Source: Periplaneta americana
Taxonomy: Eukaryota; Arthropoda; Insecta; Blattodea; Blattidae
DNA: 64,000 bases
Direction: 5' to 3'
NCBI RefSeq assembly: GCF_040183065.1
Contig: NC_091128.1
Location: forward strand, 179,999,168 to 180,063,167
The notes under the pieces were generated by a model, which saw nothing but the letters and a program-made list of their open reading frames with translations, made no database searches and was not told the origin of the DNA. Positions within the stretch are counted from its first letter, which is position 1. Every line of letters begins with the position of its first letter. Made by a program: the position numbers and the translations under genes. Below, piece after piece: positions 23,421 to 35,800 of this stretch.

Positions 23421-23869
23421 AATTCCTGCACGCAAATATCGTATGTACTTCGCTACACCATAATAATACTGCCATTCTTGTTTAATTCAACACAACAGAA
23501 CACTGGATACGAACATTCGGTCACGTGTGGATTGTGAACAACACTGTACTTAGAAGAAACTTTTTCGTACATTTCGTTTGATTAACGTGTACATCAGGAA
23601 AAAGTTGAAGGTCAATCTAAATGAAACTGATATCTCATAAACACGTCTTTTAAAAACAACATGAAGAAAGACACAACACTAAATCTTAGTCTTCCACAAA
23701 GACACACTACACTACGTTTTAAAAATGGGAGTAAAGCAGATGTGAATTTAGAATTGAACTCTCGGGTCATATTTTACTCGAACCAATGTCGTTTACCTAA
23801 GATATATTTGTATCTTACGTACACGCGGCATCTACTGTTGATATTTATTTTAAATTATTTTACCCCTTC
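23421..23869. other. Anonymous DNA
   Basis: Nothing recognisable between the two flanking SINEs. Confidence 0.35.
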
Positions 23870-23882
23870 ATATATATTACTC

Positions 23883-24174
23883 GGTGGCCGGGTAGCTCAG
23901 TTGGTAGATCAGCTGGCTACGGACTGGAAGGTCCGGGATGGCGCCAAGATTTTTTCTCGTTGCCAAACTTTCAGAACGGCACCGAGGTTCACTCAGCCTC
24001 CTGTAAAATTGAGTACCGCGTCTTTCCCGGGGGTAAAAGGCGGTCAGAGCGTGGTGCCGACCACACCACCTCATTCTAGTGCCGATGTCATGGAAAGCAT
24101 GGGGCTCTACCTCCATGCCTCCCAAGTGCCTTCATGGCATATTAGGGGGATACCTTTATCTTTTTTTATCTTTT
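23883..24174 (+). mobile_element. tRNA-derived SINE, family B (copy 1)
   Basis: The head contains a good box A (gtagctcagttggtag); box B is poorly preserved (aaggtccgggatgg). The body includes cccgggggtaaaaggcggtc, gtggtgccgaccacaccacc and ccaagtgccttcatggcat. A 13-bp target-site duplication, atatatattactc, lies at 23870-23882 and 24175-24187. A second copy lies reversed at 53730-53989. Confidence 0.92.
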
Positions 24175-24239
24175 ATATATATTACTCACTTGATACCTCA
24201 TATGGTGCGAAACTTTTTAGTTTTTCCACCTTGTTTATA

Positions 24240-24925
24240 CAGGGTGTTTCCCAGGTGGTGTTACAGGGATGATGGGGAAGGACACATGTATCAATTTGAG
24301 ATAAGGAACCCTGTTCCGGAAAGGACCGGGTCGAAAGTTACAAGCAAAAATAGTTCTCTAGAAATGAAATAATTTTATTCCTCTGTACACCTTATTTATG
24401 TGTATTTATCTGTACATCTTACGTTGTCTACTTACAGTATTCCATTCAGTGCGCTGTCTGAGGGGTGGGGACAGGAAACTACACTAAAGCAATGCAGATA
24501 GCGTAATGTGTAACGGACATGGTCGGTCCTGATATGCACGTCTGTAGACAGCAGTGTATGTGTACAAGTTGCAGTGTCCAGTCCATCAGTCCTAGTGAAA
24601 TGGAGGAGTACACGAAAGCGGAATAAGCAGACCTGATTTTCGAATACGAATGAGCCAATGGGAACAGTAGACAAGCTCACAGATTGTATCGGGATAAGTA
24701 CCCACGTAGGAGACATCCGGTCCATACCATTTTTCCACGACTGTTCCAAAAGTTAAGGGAAGGAGGGCACGTGGTGCCAAATTACAATTCCATTTCGACA
24801 CAACTATATTTGCTTATAACTTTCGACTCAGTCATTTCCAGACCACGGTTCCTTATCTCAAATTGATACATGTGCCCTTCGTCATTATCCCTAAAAGTTT
24901 GTAACACCACCTCGAAAACACCCTG
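24240..24925. mobile_element. Non-autonomous DNA transposon with long inverted repeats
   Basis: The left end cagggtgtttcccaggtgg is mirrored at the right by ccacctcgaaaacaccctg. The inverted similarity continues for about 130 bp (shared blocks acacatgtatcaatttgag, ataaggaacc and gtcgaaagtta). TA (or TATA) flanks both ends. No transposase is encoded, so this is a MITE-like derivative. Its superfamily is unclear; the TA target fits Tc1/mariner-like or similar elements. Confidence 0.85.
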
Positions 24926-24927
24926 TA

Positions 24928-26462
24928 TAAGGGGCTCGTGCTGGTAATGCCAAGAACTATCGTACAGACATCATTTTAAATCATTTCCTAAGTGGTTAAA
25001 GGAGGGTCTAATTCGTAACGTTCTACTGGCAGTTTATAAGTGACTCAACACTGTGCATCGCCTTCGGATTCCAGAAGGAACTGGTTGAAAATTTAAGCCT
25101 CAAGGTGAAGAAGCACTGTGACTTGGTGTATAAGTTAATAAACCTCACAAATATTGTTATATACTCGCCATTGTTGCTTTTATCTTTTACCCGCCATGAC
25201 TTGATTTTGGCTGTCCTAAAAATTGTATTACGAAAAATGTCAGGTTAATGGTAATCAGCCTCGAAAATTTGTGGATGAGAAATTTGTTTAATTTATGATG
25301 ACGTGTTGCCGGGATAAAATATGGATTTATTTACGAAAAACTTGAAACGAGAAATACAGGTATAGAGAAAGACCTTCGGTTCATAAAGTCGAAGTGGTAA
25401 AGATAAAATCAGCCACATTGATACTGATGGTTTGTTCATGTCTAAATTCGGTTCACAGAGAGGTCAAAAAAAAAAAAAAATGACAATTTTTTCTGCCTGC
25501 CCATCCATAGTTATTTATTTGTTATCAGAGTCCTCTTTGTTCCCTAATCGAACTACGATCCCTTCCAGAAAAGGGCTCAACCGATTGCTCCTATTACTGA
25601 ACTACTTTGCAAAGTTAATCAGTGGACAGGTAAGCACGTTTTTTTCCTGCATATCACGAACGTCACAGCTGTCAGGCTCTTTATGCCTCTGTTGCCGAAT
25701 AAGAGCAAACTAGAAAACAAAGCATTAACATCCACATTTCTGTTTTGACGTCGAATTGCCCAACTCTGGCGTTAAAAACAGGCATATATTTCTTTTTAGT
25801 CTGTTCGTTCTAAAAAACGTCGCAAAGCTTGAAAACATGAAAATAAGCAAAACGTGAATAAACGATGTATTGCTACAGCATCTTGTCTGGACCAAACAAA
25901 CACGATGCAAAAGTTTTACTCCACGTGAAAATTGAAACGTGTCTCGCACTTTGAAGCTTATTTAACATAGAACTGGACAGAAAACGAAATAATAGAAATT
26001 GTACAGCATAACTTACTAAATTAAATATTAACAGATTGAAACTGGTTTACATAAACATTATTTACGTACAATACAGAATAGCTGCAAATAATGCCAAATT
26101 TAAATACATCAAATTTATATTAATGCAGTATTAATTTTTATACATACATAAAATCGGCCAAGGATGCAATACGTTTGTTTGAACCCAAGTGTTTAACGAA
26201 CACTGCTTTTCACCATAATAGTAATACTGATTCTAGAATTTATAACAAATTAATAAAGAAATACCTCCATCTAGTTTCAAATTTTAAAATGTATTTAAGC
26301 AATTTATTATGAGTAAATATTAATTTTTAGATGCAATTTTATTGTAATTTATGCAATGTAACTTTACTACGTGTCGAATGCTCTCCTGAGCACGATATTA
26401 CTCTCTTTCAGGGGAATGCTAGAACCTTGTAAATTTACAATTGCATTGTATTAAATATTTCT
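24928..26462. other. Anonymous AT-rich DNA
   Basis: No recognisable gene. Frames at 25432-25713 and 25725-25949 have no motif. The last 400 bp before the minisatellite are strongly AT-rich. Confidence 0.4.
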
Positions 26463-29400
26463 GGAATACAAATATGTTCCACAAAATACCAAACTACGGG
26501 AAGAAATACAAATATGTTCCACACAATATCAAACTACGGGAAGAAATACAAATATGTTCCACACAATATCAAACTACGGGAAGAAATACAAATATGTTCC
26601 ACACAATATCAAACTACGGGAAGAAATACAAATATGTTCCACACAATATCAAACTACGGGAAGAAATACAAATATGTTCCACACAATATCAAACTGCGGG
26701 AAGAAATATAAATATGTTCCACACAATATCAAACTACGGGAAGAAATACAAATATATTCCATACAATACCAAACTACGGGAAGAAATAGAAATATATTCC
26801 ACACAATACCAAACTACGGGAAGAAATACAAAAATATTCCACACAATACCAAACTACGGGAAGAAATACAAATATATTCTACACAATACCAAACTACGGG
26901 AAGAAATACAAATATGTTCCACACAATACCAAACTACGGGAAGAAATACAAATATATTCCATACAATACCAAACTACGGGAAGAAATACAAATATGTTCC
27001 ACACAATACCAAACTACGGGAGAAATAGAAATATATTCCACACAATACCAAACTACGGGAAAAATACAAAAATATTCCACACAATACCAAACTACGGGAA
27101 GAAATACAAATATATTCTACACAATACCAAACTACGGGAAGAAATACAAATATGTTCCACACAATACCAAACTACGGGAAGAAATACAAATATATTCCAC
27201 ACAATACCAAACTACAGGAAGAAATACAAATATATTCCACACAATACCAAACTACGGGAAGAAATACAAATATATTCTACACAATACCAAACTACGGGAA
27301 GAAATACAAATATGTTCCACACAATACCAAACTACGGGAAGAAATACAAATATATTCCACACAATACCAAACTACGGGAAGAAATACAAATATATTCCAC
27401 ACAATACCAAACTACGGGAAGAAATACAAATATATTCCACACAATACCAAACTACGGGAAGAAATACAAATATATTCTACGCAATACCAAACTACGGGAA
27501 GAAATACAAATATGTTCCACACAATACCAAACTACGGGAAGAAATACAAATATATTCCACACAATACCAAATTACGGGAAGAAATACAAATATGTTCCAC
27601 ACAATACCAAACTACGGGAAGAAATACAAATATGTTCCACACAATACCAAACTACGGGAAGAAATACAAATATATTCCACACAATACCAAACTACGGGAA
27701 GAAATACAAATATATTCCACACAATACTAAACTACGGGAAGAAATACAAATATATTCCACACAATACCAAACTACGGGAAGAAATACAAATATATTCTAC
27801 ACAATACCAAACTACGGGAAGAAATACAAATATATTCCACACAATACCAAACTACGGGAAGAAATACAAATATGTTCCACACAATACCAAACTACGGGAA
27901 GAAATACAAATATATTCCACACAATACCAAACTACGGGAAGAAATACAAATATATTCTACACAATACCAAACTACGGGAAGAAATACAAATATGTTCCAC
28001 ACAATACCAAACTACGGGAAGAAATACAAATATATTCCACACAATACCAAACTACGGGAAGAAATACAAATGTTCCACACAATATCAAACTACGGGAAGA
28101 AATACAAATATATTCCACACAATACCAAACTACGGGAAGAAATACAAATATATTCCACACAATACCAAACTACGGGAAGAAATACAAATATATTCTACAC
28201 AATACCAAACTACGGGAAGAAATACAAATATGTTCCACACAATACCAAACTACGGGAAGAAATACAAATATATTCCACACAATACCAAACTACGGGAAGA
28301 AATACAAATGTGTTCCACACAATACCAAACTACGGGAAGAAATACAAATATATTCCGCACAATACCAAACTACGGGAAGAAATACAAATATGTTCCACAC
28401 AATACCAAACTACGGGAAGAAATACAAATATATTCCATACAATACCAAACTACGGGAAGAAATACAAATATTTTCCACACAATACCAAACTACGGGAAGA
28501 AATAGAAATATATTCCACACAATACCAAACTACGGGAAGAAATACAAATATATTCCACACAATACCAAACTACGGGAAGAAATACAAATATATTCTACAC
28601 AATACCAAACTACGGGAAGAAATACAAATATGTTCCACACAATACCAAACTACGGGAAGAAATACAAATATATTCCACACAATACCAAACTACGGGAAGA
28701 AATACAAATATATTCCACACAATACCAAACTACGGGAAGAAATACAAATATATTCCACACAATACCAAACTACGGGAAGAAATACAAATATATTCTACAC
28801 AATACCAAACTACGGGAAGAAATACAAATATGTTCCACACAATACCAAACTACGGGAAGAAATACAAATATGTTCCACACAATACCAAACTACGGGAAGA
28901 AATACAAATATATTCTACACAATACCAAACTACGGGAAGAAATACAAATATATTCCACACAATACCAAACTAAGGGAATAAATACAAATATATTCTACAC
29001 AATACCAAACTACGGGAAGAAATACAAATATATTCCACACAATACCAAACTACGGGAAGAAATACAAATATGTTCCACACAATACCAAACTACGGGAAGA
29101 AATACGAATATATTCCACACAATACCAAACTACGGGAAGAAATACAAATATGTTCCACACAATACCAAACTACGGGAAGAAATACAAATATATTCCACAC
29201 AATACCAAACTACGGGAAGAAATACAAATATATTCTACACAATACCAAACTACGGGAAGAAATACAAATATATTCCACACAATACCAAACTACGGGAAGA
29301 AATACAAATATGTTCCACACAATACCAAACTACGGGAAGAAATACAAATATGTTCCACACAATACCAAACTACGGGAAGAAATACAAATATATTCTACAC

Positions 29401-31957
29401 AATACCAAACTACGGGAAGAAATACAAATATGTTCCACACAATACCAAACTACGGGAAGAAATACAAATATATTCCACACAATACCAAACTACGGGAAGA
29501 AATACAAATGTTCCACACAATATCAAACTACGGGAAGAAATACAAATATATTCCACACAATACCAAACTACGGGAAGAAATACAAATATATTCCACACAA
29601 TACCAAACTACGGGAAGAAATACAAATATATTCTACACAATACCAAACTACGGGAAGAAATACAAATATGTTCCACACAATACCAAACTACGGGAAGAAA
29701 TACAAATATATTCCACACAATACCAAACTACGGGAAGAAATACAAATATGTTCCACACAATACCAAACTACGGGAAGAAATACAAATATATTCCGCACAA
29801 TACCAAACTACGGGAAGAAATACAAATATGTTCCACACAATATCAAACTGCAGGAAGAAATACAAATATGTTCCACACAATATCAAACTACGGGAAGAAA
29901 TACAAATATGTTCCACACAATACCAAACTACGGGAAGAAATACAAATATATTCCGCACAATACCAAACTACGGGAAGAAATACAAATATGTTCCACACAA
30001 TACCAAACTACGGGAAGAAATACAAATATATTCCACACAATACCAAACTACGGGAAGAAATACAAATATGTTCCACACAATGTCAAACTACGGGAAGAAA
30101 TACAAATATATTCCACACAATACCAAACTACGGGAAGAAATACAAATATATTCCACACAATACCAAACTACGGGAAGAAATACAAATATGTTCCACACAA
30201 TACCAAACTACGGGAAGAAATGCAAATATATTCCACACAATATCAAACTACGGGAAGAAATACAAATATATTCCACACAATACCAAACTACGGGAAGAAA
30301 TACAAATATGTTCCACACAATACCAAACTACGGGAAGAAATACAAATATGTTCCACACAATACCAAACTACGGGAAGAAATACAAATATATTCCACACAA
30401 TACCAAACTACGGGAAGAAATACAAATATAATCTACACAATACCAAACTACGGGAAGAAATACAAATATGTTCCACACAATACCAAACTACGGGAAGAAA
30501 TACAAATATATTCCACACAATACCAAACTACGGGAAGAAATACAAATATGTTCCACACAATACCAAACTACGGGAAGAAATACAAATATATTCCGCACAA
30601 TACCAAACTACGGGAAGAAATACAAATATGTTCCACACAATATCAAACTACGGGAAGAAATACAAATATGTTCCACACAATACCAAACTACGGGAAGAAA
30701 TACAAATATATTCCGCACAATACCAAACTACGGGAAGAAATACAAATATGTTCCACACAATACCAAACTACGGGAAGAAATACAAATATATTCCACACAA
30801 TACCAAACTACGGGAAGAAATACAAATATGTTCCACACAATGTCAAACTACGGGAAGAAATACAAATATATTCCACACAATACCAAACTACGGGAAGAAA
30901 TACAAATATATTCCACACAATACCAAACTACGGGAAGAAATACAAATATGTTCCACACAATACCAAACTACGGGAAGAAATGCAAATATATTCCACACAA
31001 TATCAAACTACGGGAAGAAATACAAATATATTCCACACAATACCAAACTACGGGAAGAAATACAAATATGTTCCACACAATACCAAACTACGGGAAGAAA
31101 TACAAATATGTTCCACACAATACCAAACTACGGGAAGAAATACAAATATATTCCACACAATACCAAACTACGGGAAGAAATACAAATATGTTCCACACAA
31201 TACCAAACTACGGGAAGAAATACAAATATGTTCCACACAATACCAAACTGCGGAAGAAATACAAATATATTCCACACAATATCAAACTGCGGGAAGAAAT
31301 ACAAATATGTTCCACACAATATCAAACTGCGGGAAGAAATACAAATATGTTCCACACAATGTCAAACTACGGGAAGAAATACAAATATATTCCACACAAT
31401 ATCAAACTACGGGAAGAAATACAAATATATTCCACACAATACCAAACTACGGGAAGAAATACAAATATGTTCCACACAATACCAAACTACGGGAAGAAAT
31501 ACAAATATGTTCCACACAATACCAAACTACGGGAAGAAATACAAATATATTCCACACAATACCAAACTGCGGAAGAAATACAAATATGTTCCACACAATA
31601 CCAAACTACGGGAAGAAATACAAATATGTTCCACACAATACCAAACTACGGGAAGAAATACAAATATGTTCCACACAATACCAAACTACGGGAAGAAATA
31701 CAAATATGTTCCACACAATACCAAACTGCGGAAGAAATACAAATATGTTCGACACAATATCAAACTGCGGGAAGAAATACAAATATGTTCCACACAATAC
31801 CAAACTACGGGAAGAAATACAAATATATTCCACACAATACCAAACTACGGGAAGAAATAGAAATATATTCCACACAATACCAAACTGCGGAAGAAATACA
31901 AATATGTTCCACACAATATCAAACTGCGGGAAGAAATACAAATATGTTCCACACAAT
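26463..31957. repeat. 40-bp minisatellite, main block (about 137 units)
   Basis: A tandem array of a 40-bp unit made of gaaatacaaatatattcc, acacaatacc and aaactacgggaa. Variation is concentrated at a few positions: atattcc or atgttcc, atacc or atatc, ctacggg or ctgcggg. The forward strand has no stop codon in any frame of the consensus. Because 40 is not divisible by 3, the reading frames rotate through a 120-bp, 40-codon super-period. That explains very long open frames (26554-31860 is 1768 codons) without any need for a gene. A few 1- and 2-bp deletions break them. Confidence 0.98.
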
Positions 31958-32566
31958 CTTGAACTCTTCTATTCCTTCGTACCTGTCGTCTCGCTTCACT
32001 TACCTTTCTTCCCACCATAATCTGAACACACGCTCTCGTCATGAAACAATACTAACAATACCATTCCATCGCACCTCCTCATACTCATCTTCTTTCACAA
32101 TAGCCCTGCCAAGACTCTGGAATTCGCTACCTGCTAGCATCAGGGACTGTCGAAATAAAATTGAATTCAAACGAAAACTTACTAGGCACTTGGTCAGTAA
32201 TTGATTACTTGTAAATAGTTTCTTTAATCTATCACAAAATATTTCAATATTCAGTAATTTCATCACTATACAATTTTGTTATTCTAGATTTTATTTGTAA
32301 TTCAGTAAATATAAAATATTCTTTGTTTCTCTATGATAAATTATCTAGTTTTAATTATTCAGGTAATCTTTTCGTACTTTGATTTTATTGTAATTGTAAA
32401 TTTAATACTAACTGTAATATTATTTGTAATTGTAAATGTAAATTTAATACTAATTGTAATTTTATTGTTGATATTGTAGTTGGAATCTCCTGGTAGAGGG
32501 GCAGAGAAGGCCTGACGGCCTTAACTCTACCAGGTTAAATAAATAAATACTAAAATACTAAATACT
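31958..32566 (+). mobile_element. LINE 3' end inserted in the 40-bp array
   Basis: The minisatellite stops mid-unit at 31957 and resumes in phase at 32567, with acaat duplicated at 31953-31957 and 32567-32571. The insert starts in the coding end of a LINE: LSSRFTYLSSHHNLNTRSRH, then PRLWNSLPASIRDC and EFKRKLTRHL, ending at a stop near 32204. An AT-rich 3' UTR follows, then a hairpin (aaggcc-tgac-ggcctt at 32507-32522) and a taaataaataaatac tail. The WNSLP-SIR and FKRKL motifs are typical of CR1/RTE-like LINE C-termini. The copy is 5'-truncated. Confidence 0.9.
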
Positions 32567-32946
32567 ACAATACCAAACTACGGGAAGAAATACAAATATG
32601 TTCCACATAATATCAAACTGCGGGAAGAAATACAAATATGTTCCACACAATATCAAACTGCGGGAAGAAATACAAATATGTTCCACACAATACCAAACTG
32701 CGGAAGAAATACAAATATGTTCCACACAATATCAAACTGCGGGAAGAAATACAAATATGTTCCACATAATATCAAACTACGGGAAGAAATACAAATATGT
32801 TCCACATAATACCAAACTGCGGGAAGAAATACAAATATGTTCCACACAATACCAAACTGCGGAAAGAAATACAAATATGTTCCACACACAATACCAAACT
32901 GCGGAAAGAAATACAAATATGTTCCATACAATATCAAACTGCGGAA
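32567..32946. repeat. 40-bp minisatellite, right block (about 9 units)
   Basis: Continuation of the array past the LINE insertion. Nearly all units carry the ctgcgg variant, and several have lost one g (gcggaaag or gcggaagaaa). One unit has an extra ca (about 32886). Confidence 0.97.
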
Positions 32947-32955
32947 GATGGGTAA

Positions 32956-33209
32956 GTCAACACTTGTGGAGTAACGGTTAGTGCGTCTGGCCGCGAACCC
33001 AGGTGGCCCGGGTTCGATTCCCGATCTGGGCAAGTTACCTGGTTGAGGTTTTTTCCGGGGTTTTCCCTCAACCCAGTATGAGAAAATGCTGGGTAACTTT
33101 CGGTGCTGGACACCGGACTCATTTCACCGGCATGATCACCTTCATCTCATTCAGACGCTAAATAACCTAAGATGTTGATAAAGCGTCGTAATATAACCTA
33201 CCAAAATAA
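32956..33209 (+). mobile_element. tRNA-derived SINE, family A (copy 3)
   Basis: Full head-to-tail copy with a perfect box B (gggttcgattcc) and the family 3' end. It inserted at the very edge of the 40-bp array. The direct repeat aagatgggtaa / aagatgggcaa (32945-32955 and 33210-33220, one mismatch) is the target-site duplication. Confidence 0.93.
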
Positions 33210-33220
33210 AAGATGGGCAA

Positions 33221-33380
33221 TAATTATAATTTTACGTTGCACGAGAGGAAAATAATATCGCTATCATCATCGTCGTCATCCGTACGGTTGAACAAGGTTA
33301 ATATTGTGACTCAGAGCTTTGATGAGAACATGAGAAGACGTAAGGCATATAGGGGAGCTGTGCTCAACGGGAATTTAACC
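33221..33380. other. Anonymous DNA
   Basis: Short AT-rich stretch leading into the CpG-rich segment. A 101-codon frame (33213-33518) starts here but has no recognisable domain. Confidence 0.35.
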
Positions 33381-33875
33381 CAGGTACTTTCCAGTCTCGA
33401 AGACGGGACCACGTGCGAAGCCTGCCTCGTGAGTGGGGCATCGCATCCCGAGGAGACATCGAGAGGAGAGTTCTGTGACGCACGACCCCCCCCACGGCTC
33501 ACCTTAGTCTATATATGAGAGATCTTCACCGGCCGGACTACTTTCCCTCACCACTCCGGCCGCGGTGAGTCTGCACAGAATGTGTTGAAGGAAGTAACCG
33601 GCGGGCGGGTTGTGACTGTACAGTGCGACACATTCGTGCAAATAGTGTGATACCGAACTGGCAGTACGTGTGATCGAGTGCGACAGTGTCCGGCCAGCAG
33701 ATCTCGGTCATGATTCAGAAGACTCAAACGGAGTGAAAGCAGGACTTCGGCGTGGACAGAGCGAGGTGTGTTGTGTGCGAACCTTGACATGCTCAGGTGA
33801 CCCTCACGCAACTTCCCGCCGTCGAGAAGGACAACAAACAACAGTTCCCTGCACTTTACTTCAGTTAGGTAAGTC
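33381..33875 (+). promoter_or_regulatory. CpG-rich promoter-like segment with 5' exon candidate
   Basis: A sharply CG-richer island in an AT-rich neighbourhood. A TATA-like box (ctatatatgag) sits at about 33510-33520, and pyrimidine-rich Inr-like sequence (ccctcacc) lies some 30 bp downstream. A strong splice donor (gttaggtaagtcg) falls at about 33865-33877, and another, ggtgagtc, at about 33563. These fit a TATA promoter plus a 5' untranslated exon on the forward strand, of either a host gene or a retroelement LTR. I cannot tell which, and I see no coding exon downstream. Confidence 0.35.
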
Positions 33876-33879
33876 GTTG

Positions 33880-34615
33880 CATCACAACCGTCCAGTTTCC
33901 GTATTCTTAGCTTGGAAGAAAGGAAATAGTATGTATTGCTAACAAAATGTCGTCTCATTTTCAGTTCCTTCATCATACACAGCTTTCTTCATCCACTATT
34001 CAAAAGACATACATAGGCTGAAAGAAATCACTTACTATGCACCAAAGTAGATAAATTTCATTTCTTGAATTTCACACAAAAAAATTGTTATAATCTCAAT
34101 AACAACGATATTTTATTCGGTATAATAATTCTAGGATTTGAATAGATCATGTAAGCAATGCTGTGTCATTCAAACAGAACTTTTAAGACGCTGATTCCTG
34201 TGCGGAAATTCACCCACGTAGGTCTATGACAAGGGAGTTCACAAATACTGACCTTCAATCTTATAAGAAAGACGCACTCTTTACATATTATAATCATCTC
34301 CCCGGAAGAGAGAAAAATCTCAGTGCAGAGGATGACTACTTATTTACGTGGGATCGCATCGAACTTCTTTATTTCAATATTTAAAATTAATGTATGAAAA
34401 GGAGTTGTTAGTTCACAATGAAACTGTATCCCTTGTCAAGCAAGTAGCCGTTAAAGATAAACCTTTTTATGTTTATGTCATAATAATTTGTTACACAATA
34501 ATTACTTCAACCGAACAGTTTATTAATAAATCCAGTCTAATTGTTTTAGAATGATAAAAAATGCGAAAAATGAAAGTCTACATTATTATCTTCTTAGTAT
34601 ATCACTTGATTCCGC
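33880..34615. other. Anonymous AT-rich DNA
   Basis: No recognisable gene. If the upstream exon is real, this is its intron. Confidence 0.35.
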
Positions 34616-34923
34616 GCCGTAGCGTCGTGGTCTAGGGCATTACATAATGCTCGCTGGTTCGAGTCCTTCTGAGGAAGGATTGTCATGAAATTTCGGCCAG
34701 TGTATAGGACCGGTGCCCACACAGCTCTTTGATGAATTTAGGGAGCTACGACAGGTAGCAAAATACGATTTCAAAAAACAAGTTATATCGGCTGGAGGGA
34801 TCATCGTGCTAGCCACACGGTACCTCCGTTCTGGTTGGATGATCGTTCACCTCTGTTGAGGCATATGGATGTGAAGCCAGCAGTCGGCCTTGGCCCTTCG
34901 CCAGGGATTGATGGATTAACACG
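34616..34923 (+). mobile_element. tRNA-derived SINE, family E
   Basis: A tRNA-like head, with box A-like gtagcgtcgtggtctagg and box B ggttcgagtcc, is followed by a roughly 250-bp body containing ggaccggtgcccacacag, cacggtacctccgttctgg and ggccttggcccttcgcc. Flanks cacttgatt / cacgtgatt may be a decayed target duplication. Confidence 0.8.
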
Positions 34924-34987
34924 TGATTTGATTTCTGATTAACTACAAACAAAATCATTGGTAACTGAATTCTGTTATCTTCATAAC

Positions 34988-35001
34988 TCTATTATTATTA
35001 C

Positions 35002-35037
<36 letters not shown>

Positions 35038-35042
35038 TATCA
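34988..35042. repeat. (ATT)n microsatellite
   Basis: Trinucleotide run of att with two interruptions. The rest of the 34924-35660 stretch shows only this and a short (AC)n at about 35246-35261; I see no gene. Confidence 0.9.
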
Positions 35043-35666
35043 TTTACTGCGTTCATACACCTTTGTAAGACGGGGAGCCATAAGTCAGTGGCGTATAAAT
35101 TACAGAATGCAGTATGAATGTTCAAGGAAGCCGACAGCGAAGCATTCACAGTTCACTATTTAATATTTTCGTCATCATAAATTTTACTAATATAACGGTC
35201 AGAGCAGTTACCTTGACTTAAATTCTGGTTCCTGACGACTTCGTACACACACACACACACATGGCAGTGGAACAGTGAAATTCTTTAATCGACATGATCC
35301 CACTCTTTTCTATCAGAGACCCCATAATCATCATCGTTGAATCTTACATGTACTAAACTGACTACATGAAATCAGTGGCTTCATTTCCTCATGCAATGAA
35401 GTCATAATGGGATTTTCTTTCCGCATAACAGATATAAGATCTACAAGTTTGTTTCTTCCAAATCTTCAGTATTATCATTCGTGTCATAGAGCTACTATTA
35501 ACAAATACGAAAGCTTTATTTGCATAATACACGTCATTGTTCGTTAACAGAAAACCACAATTTAAGTCACACAGAGTTAGTGTGCACTCAATGTTGGTTG
35601 CTTGGTTGTCAGTCCACTTTGAGGTCTGTGGATATAGGGGGAAAAATTGGATCGGGGTCTGGCAGA

Positions 35667-35742
35667 GTTCCCGGGTAGTTCAGTTGGTAGAGCGTTAATA
35701 CGTTTAACCAAAGGTCCCGGGTTCGATGCCCGGCCCCGGAAC
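35667..35742 (+). mobile_element. tRNA-like element, SINE head or tRNA pseudogene
   Basis: The sequence folds partly as a tRNA: the D arm (gttc-gagc) and T arm (ccggg-ttcgatg-cccgg) are intact, and the acceptor stem pairs at about 6 of 7 positions. The anticodon stem is degenerate, so I do not call a functional tRNA. Boxes A (tagttcagttggtag) and B (gggttcgatgcc) are good. A short body may extend to about 35800. Confidence 0.65.
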
Positions 35743-35800
35743 AATTTTTTCCCCTCGAAATTAGTCAATACGAAATAATTTTTTATTTTAAAATTCATTT

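Noticed and set aside
26554-31860. A 1768-codon open frame on the forward strand
   Set aside because: It is entirely 40-bp minisatellite. The unit is stop-free in all forward frames, overlapping frames are equally open, and small deletions occur without frame preservation.
26463-32946. CRISPR-like regular repeats
   Set aside because: The units are contiguous with no unique spacers, and the genome is eukaryotic.
35667-35742. Functional tRNA gene
   Set aside because: The D and T arms fold but the anticodon stem does not, and the acceptor stem has a mismatch. More likely a SINE head or pseudogene.
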